Positions 5,587 through 12,900 of a stretch of DNA of 15,016 bases are shown here, piece by piece. How positions within the stretch are numbered: position 1 is the first letter of the stretch; each line of letters begins with the position of its first letter. The position numbers and the translations under genes were made by a program. The notes under the pieces were generated by a model. The model was given only the letters and a program-made list of their open reading frames with translations. It ran no database searches and was not told where the DNA came from. Source of the stretch: CAZDHT01 sp964505325 (GTDB taxonomy: Bacteria; Planctomycetota; PUPC01); contig CAZDHT010000114.1 of NCBI GenBank assembly GCA_964505325.1, positions 1 to 15,016 of the forward strand, given 5' to 3'.

Positions 5587-7017
5587 TCAGTGTAGCAGCT
5601 CCGGGCGGACGTCGGGCAGTGAGACGCCTGGGATCAGCTTCTCGCCGTCGGTCAGGCCGTCCTGTTCGCGCGGAGCCAGTTCCTTGACCATGCGCCGCCG
5701 CCACAGTTCGAGCCGGTCGCGCGCCGACGGATCGACGGCGAGGTCGTTCGTCTCGTTCCCGTCCGCACTCAAGTCGAATAACTGCTCGCGGCCGGTCACG
5801 GTGAACCAGACGTACTTCTCGACCCCATCGGTGAGGAACTGCATCGCGTTCGTCGGGTCGTAGCAGGCGGCGTGCTCGCCGTGGACATACTCCGGCCACT
5901 CCGGCTCGGGCGCGTACTTGGCGAGGAACGGCGCGAGGTCGTTGCCGTCGACCTTCATCGGCGCGGGCACGCCGGCGACGCCAAGGATCGTCGGATACAG
6001 GTCTTCGAGCACAGCGGGTGCGTGGCAGAAACGGCCCTTCACGCCGCCGGGAACGGAGATGACCAGCGGCACGGCGGCCGAGCCCTCGTAGGCGTAAGAC
6101 TTGCGGAACAGGTGGTTGTCGCCCAGCATCTCGCCGTGGTCGGCGGTGAATATGACGGCCGTCGGGCCGGCGTTCATCTTCTTCATTTCCAGCAGGAAGC
6201 GGCCGATCTGGTTGTCGATGTGCGCCACTTGGGCGTAGTACGCCCGCCGCGTGTGGTCGAGGGTCCGCTCGGGCAGGCGGCCGTGCCACGCGTTGGGGTC
6301 GTCCACCTCGACCGCATGGGGGCTCGCCCAATCTCCGGCCGGGACGGGCGGCAGCTCACGGTCCTTGTACATGTCGTAGAACGCCTGCGGCGGGTCGATG
6401 GGCGGGTGCGGCCGATGGAACGACAGGTTCAGGAAGAACGGCCGCGTCTTGTCGCGGCGGCGGAGGAACTCGATGCCCTTGGCCGCCACCCACGTGTTGT
6501 TGTGCAACTCCTCCGGCAGGTGGCTGGGCCGGGCGACCCACGAGTTCGAGTCGAGCCCGTGATCGCGTTCGTGCAGGCGGCCGTTCGTCTTCTCGCGGAG
6601 CCACTCGAAGTAGTCGTTGACGTACAAGCCGTCGAAGTTTTGGTTCGCCTCGTAGGAGTCAATGGACTGGAACCCGCAGTGCGCCCGCTGTGGATAGAAG
6701 TGCGTCTTGCCGACGCAGTGCGTCTGGTAGCCGGCATCGCCGAGGACCTGCGGCAGCATGTGCTCATACCGCCACGGCACCTGATCCCGGTATCCGAGCC
6801 GCCCGTGCGACGACGGCGTGAGCCCCGTCATGATCGACGCGCGGGCGGCGATGCAGGACGGACACGACGAGTACGCCGCGGTGAACACGACGCCGTTGTG
6901 TCCGAGCTGGTCGACGTTCGGCGTCTCGACGACGGGATGTCCCACGATGCTCAGGCAGTCCCACCGCATCTGGTCCAGCAGAATGAACACGATGTTGGGT
7001 CTCTCCGGCGCGGGCAT
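5587..7017 (-). CDS. Sulfatase (FGly-dependent), no signal peptide
   Basis: This 476-aa type I sulfatase family protein would hydrolyse a sulfate ester using a formylglycine made from a cysteine. ATG 7017 is preceded by AAGGAG (minus strand, 7025-7030) at 7 nt. Visible motifs: PNIVFILLDQ with metal ligands Asp15 and Gln16; the modification site C-I-A-A-R (Cys55 to Arg59) followed by x4-Thr-Gly (64-65); GKTH at 103-106; HRPHPP around 201-206; ADHGEMLGDN with Asp293 and His294; and Lys306. The Asp-Gln pair and the DHGEMLGD motif recall choline-sulfatase-like and heparan-type members, but the substrate cannot be named. Length is normal. The missing signal peptide suggests a cytoplasmic enzyme. 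No formylglycine-generating enzyme gene is in the window. The divergent neighbour encodes a CBM-like lipoprotein. Confidence 0.93.
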   Translation of the reverse strand: MPAPERPNIVFILLDQMRWDCLSIVGHPVVETPNVDQLGHNGVVFTAAYSSCPSCIAARASIMTGLTPSSHGRLGYRDQVPWRYEHMLPQVLGDAGYQTHCVGKTHFYPQRAHCGFQSIDSYEANQNFDGLYVNDYFEWLREKTNGRLHERDHGLDSNSWVARPSHLPEELHNNTWVAAKGIEFLRRRDKTRPFFLNLSFHRPHPPIDPPQAFYDMYKDRELPPVPAGDWASPHAVEVDDPNAWHGRLPERTLDHTRRAYYAQVAHIDNQIGRFLLEMKKMNAGPTAVIFTADHGEMLGDNHLFRKSYAYEGSAAVPLVISVPGGVKGRFCHAPAVLEDLYPTILGVAGVPAPMKVDGNDLAPFLAKYAPEPEWPEYVHGEHAACYDPTNAMQFLTDGVEKYVWFTVTGREQLFDLSADGNETNDLAVDPSARDRLELWRRRMVKELAPREQDGLTDGEKLIPGVSLPDVRPELLH

Positions 7018-7076
7018 TTCCTTTCTCCTTGAGCCTCCGCGGTGACGTGAGTCCGTTCAATTGATGGCGCGTCCGA

Positions 7077-7105
7077 ATCATAACGCCTCAGCAGCGGTTT
7101 GACAA
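7077..7105 (-). promoter_or_regulatory. Sigma70-type promoter for the sulfatase
   Basis: On the minus strand, TTGTCA (7100-7105) and TATGAT (7077-7082) are separated by exactly 17 bp. Each hexamer matches the consensus at 5 of 6 positions. Transcription would begin near 7070, giving a leader of about 50 nt. Confidence 0.55.
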
Positions 7106-7125
7106 GGCTGGCGCGAGGACGGCGG

Positions 7126-7153
7126 TTGACTTGTGTGTAACGCGGCATACAAT
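7126..7153 (+). promoter_or_regulatory. Sigma70-type promoter for the CBM-like lipoprotein
   Basis: TTGACT (7126-7131) and TACAAT (7148-7153) are separated by 16 bp, each matching 5 of 6 consensus positions. Transcription would begin near 7160, leaving a leader of about 87 nt. It is divergent from the sulfatase promoter 20 bp away, so a shared regulator is possible. Confidence 0.55.
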
Positions 7154-7246
7154 CAGACCGTGAGGCCTGGGCCGAGCCCAGCCGGATCGAAGAACGCGGG
7201 GCCGGAATCAGCCGACATCCGCAAACCGTTGGAAAGGAGGAGCGCG

Positions 7247-7690
7247 ATGACAGGGAGGATGATGGCAGTTGTCGCGGCGCTGGCATTGGTGGCCGGTTGC
7301 GCCGCCATGGGCTCCAAGGGCGTGACGGTGCTCGAGATGGAGCAAGCGACCCTGACCAAGGCCGCGGTCAAAGACCTCGCCGGGGCGAGCGGCGGGAAGG
7401 CCGTCCTGCTCACCGACGAATCCAGCGAGGTCACGGTGACGGCGAATCTGAAGAAAGGGTCGTATGAGGTGACGTTCTACGGCGTGGCGCCGTCGTACGA
7501 GGAGGATGCCTTCTACGTCCGCATCGGCGACGGCGAGGAGATGCGGCTCGTCATCTCGAACATCGGCAAGCTGCTCCCGTCCAAGCCGGTGAAGTTCTCC
7601 GTCGACAAGGACGGCCCGTGCAAGATCCTGATCTCCTTCGCCGAAGAGAACGTGCAGATCGACCGGGTGGAGATCAAGGCCGTCAAGTGA
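7247..7690 (+). CDS. Small lipoprotein with carbohydrate-binding-module-like domain
   Basis: This 147-aa protein starts at ATG 7247, chosen because of the strong ribosome-binding site GGAAAGGAGG (7231-7240) 6 nt upstream; a longer frame upstream lacks such support. Residues 1-17 are a signal peptide with lipobox VAG-C and lipidated Cys18. The mature part reads like a CBM6/CBM35-type beta-sandwich: an N-terminal VLEMEQATLT strand, ASGGKAVLLTD, GSYEVTFYGVAP, DAFYVRIGDGEE, and the closing strands ILISFAEE and VQIDRVEIKAV. That fold often binds glycans. A partner role for the divergent sulfatase is inferred from position only, and ligand residues cannot be assigned confidently. Confidence 0.82.
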   Translation: MTGRMMAVVAALALVAGCAAMGSKGVTVLEMEQATLTKAAVKDLAGASGGKAVLLTDESSEVTVTANLKKGSYEVTFYGVAPSYEEDAFYVRIGDGEEMRLVISNIGKLLPSKPVKFSVDKDGPCKILISFAEENVQIDRVEIKAVK

Positions 7691-7832
7691 ACAGGGCGGG
7701 GATGTTTGCTGTGTCGATGACCTGGTCATAAGGCACGTCGGCGATGCCCTTGGGCCAGCGGACGATCGGGCAGTCGAACGTCGCGTCGCGAACGCAGATG
7801 CACGTGTAGCCCGCGTGCTCTTCGCGGCGAGT
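7683..7832 (-). pseudogene. In-frame coding-like extension after the GNAT stop codon
   Basis: Immediately after the TGA of the acetyltransferase, and in the same frame, 49 sense codons run to a second TGA. The third positions are strongly GC-rich, as in real genes here, and the peptide is balanced (for example HAGYTCICVRDATFDCPIV and WPKGIADVPYDQVIDTANIP). There is no start codon near its beginning. It overlaps the lipoprotein stop codon tail to tail by 8 bp. It is either the 3' remnant of a lost gene joined at this point, or a C-terminal extension cut by a nonsense change. I do not recognise the family. Confidence 0.45.
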
Positions 7833-8366
7833 TCACAGGTCGATCCAGTAGCGCGACGTGACGCGCTTCGCCTGCGGCGACCAGCTTTCGCTGTCGAGCA
7901 CGCCGCCGTTCTTCTGGATGATGCGCGCCGATGCGACATTCTCCGGGTCGCACGTTACCAGTGCGCGCGAGACGCCCATCGTCCTCGCCTTCTCCAGCGT
8001 CAGCTTCAAGATGAGCGTGCCGTAGCCCTTGCGGCGCTCTGACGGCCGGATGCCGTAGCCGATGTGCCCGCCGTGGTCCTCCAGCTTGGGGGTCAATCGG
8101 TGCCGCAGGTTGCTGATGCCAAGCATCTTGCCATCCTCGTCGCGGACGAGCCAATACGTGCCGGCGGGCACGCGACCCTCCGGCAGGCCGACGCCGCGCG
8201 CCTGGTCACGGAGGCGCTGCACGTGCGCTGCGAAGTCGTCCAAGTCCTTCATGATCTCGATGCGGTCCTCGCGGAACTCCTCGAGCATGTCGCGATACGC
8301 CGCCTCCCACTCGACGGAGGGCTCGATCAGTCTGGCATCACCGGCAGCCACGCGCCTCTTCCTCAT
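7833..8366 (-). CDS. GNAT-family N-acetyltransferase
   Basis: This protein of about 177 aa would transfer an acetyl group from acetyl-CoA to an unidentified amine. The start is uncertain: ATG 8366 is given, GTG 8372 is two codons longer, and GTG 8351 is five codons shorter, with AGGA 8 nt before it and a better fit to where homology should begin (RLIEPSVEWEAAY). The acetyl-CoA-binding motif A is clear: IGYGIRPSERRKGYG, with RRKGYG as the Q/RxxGxG/A loop. Then come LTLEKARTMGVSRALVTCD and motif B ENVASARIIQKNGG. The closing VTSRYWIDL is a usual GNAT end. It resembles the COG3981 predicted acetyltransferases. A hexanucleotide repeat forms its immediate upstream leader. Confidence 0.9.
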   Translation of the reverse strand: MRKRRVAAGDARLIEPSVEWEAAYRDMLEEFREDRIEIMKDLDDFAAHVQRLRDQARGVGLPEGRVPAGTYWLVRDEDGKMLGISNLRHRLTPKLEDHGGHIGYGIRPSERRKGYGTLILKLTLEKARTMGVSRALVTCDPENVASARIIQKNGGVLDSESWSPQAKRVTSRYWIDL

Positions 8367-8370
8367 CCCC

Positions 8371-8424
8371 ACTCTTGCTCGTACTCTTACTCATACTCTT
8401 GCTCTTACTCTTACTCCTGCTCAC
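8371..8424. repeat. Degenerate hexanucleotide tandem repeat
   Basis: Nine 6-bp units follow each other in phase (plus strand): ACTCTT, GCTCGT, ACTCTT, ACTCAT, ACTCTT, GCTCTT, ACTCTT, ACTCCT, GCTCAC. On the minus strand this is a purine-rich RAGAGY array ending a few bases from the acetyltransferase start, so it would be in its mRNA leader. The array may vary in length between strains. Confidence 0.85.
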
Positions 8425-8541
8425 TCCTCGGGCTTCGGAGCGCCCGTGGAAGCATGGACTCGGTCAATTGGGTATTGGGGGGGGTTGCTGCGTACGCAAA
8501 CCGAGTGAACGCTTTTCCCAGAAACCAAATGGCACGCGGCA
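8425..8541. other. Short intergenic stretch with G8 run
   Basis: No gene is seen between the hexamer array and the 80-aa gene. It contains a run of eight G (8477-8484), a likely site of sequencing or replication slippage. Confidence 0.5.
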
Positions 8542-8784
8542 CTACCGGGCGCCCCGTCCCTGCCCAGGCTCGTCGTCCTCGGGACGACGGAGAAGCCCGG
8601 ACGCCGCAAACAGGCAATGCCGACAGAGCGCAAACCCACACCCGATCGACACCACGCTGATAATCATCACGAATAGCATGGCATCTGGCCTCTCGAACCC
8701 GCACTGCCAGACCAGGATCAAAGGAACGGCGATGGCCATTGCGATCCCGCCCAGCATGCCCAGCATGTGCATCAGCGATTGCAT
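8542..8784 (-). CDS. Small two-TM membrane protein with CxxC motif
   Basis: This 80-aa protein starts at ATG 8784 with a perfect AAGGAGGT ribosome-binding site (minus strand, 8790-8797) 5 nt upstream and a promoter candidate further up. Two hydrophobic segments are visible: about residues 5-26 (MHMLGMLGGIAMAIAVPLIL) and 34-60 (AMLFVMIISVVSIGCGFALC). The tail is polar and charged. Four cysteines (28, 49, 54, 57) lie in or beside the membrane segments, the last pair as C-R-H-C with an intervening His. That could bind a metal or be redox active, but this is speculation. I recognise no family. Confidence 0.75.
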   Translation of the reverse strand: MQSLMHMLGMLGGIAMAIAVPLILVWQCGFERPDAMLFVMIISVVSIGCGFALCRHCLFAASGLLRRPEDDEPGQGRGAR

Positions 8785-8814
8785 GCGACACCTCCTTCAG
8801 CATCTTCCGCCGCC

Positions 8815-8843
8815 ATCGTAACGGCAGGGCAAGCACGGGTCAA
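8815..8843 (-). promoter_or_regulatory. Promoter for the small membrane protein
   Basis: On the minus strand, TTGACC (8838-8843) and TACGAT (8815-8820) are 17 bp apart, matching 5 and 4 of 6 consensus positions. The start of transcription would be near 8808, about 24 nt before the start codon and just upstream of the ribosome-binding site. Confidence 0.4.
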
Positions 8844-8965
8844 GCCTCCACTTCTCACTTTGCTCCTGCTCGCGCGTTCAAGGGAGATCCGGATGCGGGC
8901 TTTCACCCCGGCCACTCGAGGAGTAGAATGGAACCGTTCGGACCACCTTCCTGCTGGGCGGCACG

Positions 8966-9964
8966 ATGGCCACGGAAAATCACGAGGCGATGTATTACGA
9001 AAAGCTCGGCGACGGCCCGGTGCGCTGTCGGCTCTGCCCGCACGAGTGCACCATCAAGCCCGGCCGCGCCGGAATCTGCCGGCAGCGCGTCAATCAAGAC
9101 GGAACGCTCGTCAGCAAGATCTACGGCCGTGTGACCTCGGCCGGGATGGACCCGATCGAGAAGAAGCCGCTCTACCACTTTCATCCCGGCGAACAAATCC
9201 TCTCGCTCGGGACGAACGGCTGCAACTTCGCGTGCCTGCACTGCCAGAACTGGTCCATCAGCCAGGAGGACTCGTACACCAACGAGCTGTCGCCGGAGGA
9301 TGCGGTGCGCCTTGCCGCGGACAGCAAGTCGTTCGGCATCGCGTACACGTACAACGAGCCGCTGATCTGGTACGAGTTCGTCCTCGACACCTCGAAGCTC
9401 GCGCGCGGGCAGGGCCTGAAGAACGTACTGGTCACGAACGGCTTCATCCAGCCCGAGCCGCTCGCCGAGCTGCTGCCGTTCATCGACGCGCTCAACATCG
9501 ACCTCAAGTCCATCCGCGAGGAATTCTACAAGGAGATATGTAAGGGCCGGCTCGGCCCGGTGCTCGAGACGGCGAAGGTGGCGAAGAAAGCAGCCCACCT
9601 CGAGGTCACCAACCTCGTCATCCCCACCCACAACGATTCCGATGAGGACCTGACTGACCTCGCCGACTGGATCCGCGACAACCTCGGGCCCGACACGCCG
9701 ACGCACCTCTCGGCCTATTTCCCGCGCTACCGGCTGAAGGCGCCCGCGACGTCGTCCGAGACGCTTCTCCGCGCGCACGCGATCTTCGCCGCGCGCCTCG
9801 ACCACGTCTACGTGGGCAACATGATGCTCGACAAGGGCACCGACACGCTGTGCACGAACTGCGGCGCCACGCTCATCGAGCGCCGCGGCTACTCCACCCG
9901 GGTCACCGGCCTCGACGGCCGGAAATGCGCCAAGTGCGGCCGGGCACTGAACATCGTGATCTAG
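8966..9964 (+). CDS. amrS: AmmeMemoRadiSam-system radical SAM enzyme
   Basis: This 332-aa protein belongs to the AmrS branch of the PflA-like radical SAM enzymes (COG1180). It would cleave S-adenosylmethionine with a [4Fe-4S] cluster; the natural substrate of the AmmeMemoRadiSam system is not established to my knowledge. Cluster ligands are Cys86, Cys90 and Cys93 (GCNFACLHCQNW). An N-terminal Cys motif (CRLCPHECTIKPGRAGIC, 21-38) is typical of the group. TYNEPLIWYEF, VLVTNGF, LNIDLKS and HLSAYFPRYRL are further family motifs. The C-terminus is a zinc ribbon with Cys296, Cys299, Cys321 and Cys324. ATG 8966 has a weak ribosome-binding site; a TAGAAT -10-like box lies at 8924-8929. No Memo-like (AmrB) or AMMECR1 (AmrA) gene is in the window. 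The next gene begins 13 nt after the stop. Confidence 0.92.
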   Translation: MATENHEAMYYEKLGDGPVRCRLCPHECTIKPGRAGICRQRVNQDGTLVSKIYGRVTSAGMDPIEKKPLYHFHPGEQILSLGTNGCNFACLHCQNWSISQEDSYTNELSPEDAVRLAADSKSFGIAYTYNEPLIWYEFVLDTSKLARGQGLKNVLVTNGFIQPEPLAELLPFIDALNIDLKSIREEFYKEICKGRLGPVLETAKVAKKAAHLEVTNLVIPTHNDSDEDLTDLADWIRDNLGPDTPTHLSAYFPRYRLKAPATSSETLLRAHAIFAARLDHVYVGNMMLDKGTDTLCTNCGATLIERRGYSTRVTGLDGRKCAKCGRALNIVI

Positions 9965-9977
9965 AGAGGAGATGCGA

Positions 9978-12900
9978 GTGGAATCGAAGATGAAGAGGCA
10001 CGGAATGTGGCTGGTGGCGTTGCTCCTGGCGTGCGGATGCCGGGCGGTGTCGCCGACGGAGAGAGCCTGGCTGACATATCGCCACGACAACGCACGCAGC
10101 GGGGTCGCCGAATCCGCGCCGTCGCTGCCGCTGACCGCGCACTGGACGTTCCAGGCGCGCTATGCCCCGCGCCCGGCGTGGGACGATCCCAAGCCGTACG
10201 CGGTGGAAGGCATCCTCGAACGCCGGCGCTTCCACTTCGACGACGTGTTCCAGGTCACCTCCGACGGTGACCGCGTCTATTTCGGCTCGTCGGCGAACAA
10301 CAAGGTCTACGCGCTCGATGCCCGCACCGGCGCGATCCGCTGGACGGTGAACACCGGCGGCCCGGTGCGGCTGGCGCCGACGGTCTGGCGTGGCCGCGTG
10401 CTGGTCGGCTCGGATGACGGCTTCGTCTATTGCCTGCGGGCGGCGGACGGCCAGCCGGTGTGGACGTTCCACGCCGCACCGGGGGACGATCGCCTGCTGG
10501 GCAACGGCCGCATGATCTCGCGGTGGCCGGTGCGGACGGGAGTGATCGTCGAGGACGGCATCGCCTACTTCGGCGCCGGTATCTTCCCCGCAGAGGGCGT
10601 GTACCTCTACGCCGTCCGCGCCGAGGACGGCGGTCTTGTCTGGCGCAACGACGGCGCCGGCGAGACCCCGCAGAGCCGCGTCTCGCCCCAGGGCTATCCG
10701 CTGGCCTCGAAGGACCGGCTCTTCGTGCCGATGGGCCGCGCGTCACCCGCCGCGTTCCGCCGCCGCGACGGAGAACTGCTCGACACGCCGTACTTCGGCA
10801 AGCACATCGGCGGCACCTTCGCCGTGCTGGAGCGCGATCAGCTCTTCGCCGGGACCTCGGAGATGATGGCGTACAGCACCGCCTCGAGCCGCACGCGTTA
10901 CGCCTGGCTGCGCGGCCGGAAGATCGTCGTCACGCCGGACGTGCTCTACCTGGCCGACGATCACGCGCTCGCCGCCTATGACCGCGCGACGTACGCGAAG
11001 GCGACGCTCGACTACCTCGAGGCGCTCAACCGCCGCGGCGGCGTGATGGACCGCATCAACCGGCTCAGGCGACAGAAGGGCAACGCGAAGCAGATGGCCG
11101 CGCTGCAAGAGAGGCTGAAGGCGGAGCACCAGCGGGTGACCGCCGCGCGCGCGAAGCTCGACGCCTGCCGGCTGTGGTCGTACCCGCTCGAAGAGTGCGA
11201 GGCGCTGATCAGGGCGGGCGACGTGCTCTTCGCCGGGACGGCCGACCACGTGACCGCGGTCGACGCGGAAACCGGGCTGCACTTGTGGACCGGGCGCGTC
11301 GAGGGCGTGGTCAAGGGCTTGGCCGTCGCCGCCGGGCGACTGTACGCCAGCACCGACGCCGGGCACATCGCCTGTTTCGGCGCGATCGATGCAGCGGGGC
11401 ACAGCACGGTCACCGAGACGGCGAACGCACGGCCCTATCCAGACGACGCGTTGACGCCGCTCTACCGGAAGGCGGCCGAGACCATCCTCAAGGAGAGCGG
11501 CGTCACCCAGGGCTACTGCCTGGTGCTGGGTGCAGAAACCGGCCGCCTCGCCTGCGAGCTGGCCAGGCGGTCGACGCTGATGATCTACGCCGTTGAGCCC
11601 GACGTGAAGAAGGCCGAGCGGGCGCGGGCCGCGCTCGACGCCGCCGGCCTGCTCGGCGCGCGGGTGGTCGTCGACCGGGCGCCGCTCAACGACGTCCCCT
11701 ACTCCGATTACTTCGCCAACCTGATCGTCTCCGACACCGCGCTGATCTCCGGCGAGCTGCCCGACGCCCGCGAGATGTTCCGCATGCTCAAGCCGCTGGG
11801 CGGGGTGGCCTGCGTCGGCCGGCCCGCCGACAAGGGCGATGCGGCGCAATTGGCCGCCGCGCTGTCGAAGGGGATAGACCGCGCCCTGATCGCCAAGGCC
11901 ACGACGTTCCGCAGCAACGGCACGTGGGCCAAGCTCACTCGCGGGGCGCTCAAAGGCGCCGGCAAGTGGACCCACCAGTACGCCGAGCCGGGCAATTCGG
12001 GGTGCAGCGACGACGTCGCCGTCCAGGCGCCGTTCGGCCTGCTGTGGTTCGGCAGCCCCGGGCCGGGCCAGATGATGAACCGCCACCGCCGCGCGGCGGC
12101 GCCCCTGGCGATGGACGGCCGGATGTTCATCCAGGGCGAGAACGTCCTGATGGCTTACGACGCGTACAACGGCGTGAAGCTGTGGGAGCGGCGGCTGCTC
12201 AAGACGGTCGAGCAACTGAAGCCGATCATCCCGCGGGTCAACGTCAGCTACGAGGCGAGCAACTTTGCCGCCGCGCCGGACAGCATCCTGGTCGCCATCG
12301 ACGACAAGTGCCACCGCCACGACGCAGCCACGGGGAACGGCATCCGCACCTACCGCATCCCCGAGGACAAGCAGGGGCGCCAGGGAAACTGGGGCTACTT
12401 GGCGTGCGACGGCGGCCTGGTCTTCGGCAGCCGCGCCCGCCGGTACGCGACCAGCGACGCCATCTTTGCGCTCGACCTCGCCACCGGGACGCGGCGGTGG
12501 ATCTACGAGGGCAAGTCGATCCGCCACGCCACCATCTCGATCAGCGGCGGGCGCGTATACTTCCTCGACGCCGACGTGACCGACGCGGAGCGCACGGCGG
12601 CGCTCGAGCCGAGGGCCGCCGCAATGCAGAAGCTGGCCGGCCACGACCGCGCCCGCGCCGAGGCCAAGCTCCAGAAGGCCGACGTGCGCCGCGTGGTGGC
12701 GCTCGACGCGAAGACCGGCCGGCCCGCCTGGCGCCGGGTCGTCGACCTGACCGGCTGCGGCGACCGCGTCCTCTCGACCATCTGTCACAAGGGCGTGCTC
12801 CTCTTGTTCGGCGTCCACCTCGACGGCCACCTCTGGAAGCAGTTCTTCGCCGGGCAGTTCGACTCCCGCCGCGTGCTGGCACTGAACGCGACGGATGGCG

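Noticed and set aside
5872..7032. Plus-strand frame of 386 codons
   Set aside because: Antisense to the sulfatase; no motif.
7833..7835. GNAT TGA as a selenocysteine codon
   Set aside because: The GNAT domain ends naturally at RYWIDL, and I see no convincing selenocysteine-insertion hairpin right after the codon; a remnant is simpler.
8371..8424. Hexamer array as a CRISPR
   Set aside because: Units are 6 bp, contiguous and degenerate, with no spacers.
8375..8821. Plus-strand frame beginning with a Leu-rich, TM-like segment
   Set aside because: The Leu run is only the translation of the hexanucleotide array, and the rest is antisense to the better-supported 80-aa gene.
8903..10090. Minus-strand frame of 395 codons
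   Set aside because: Antisense to amrS, whose radical SAM and zinc-ribbon motifs are unambiguous.
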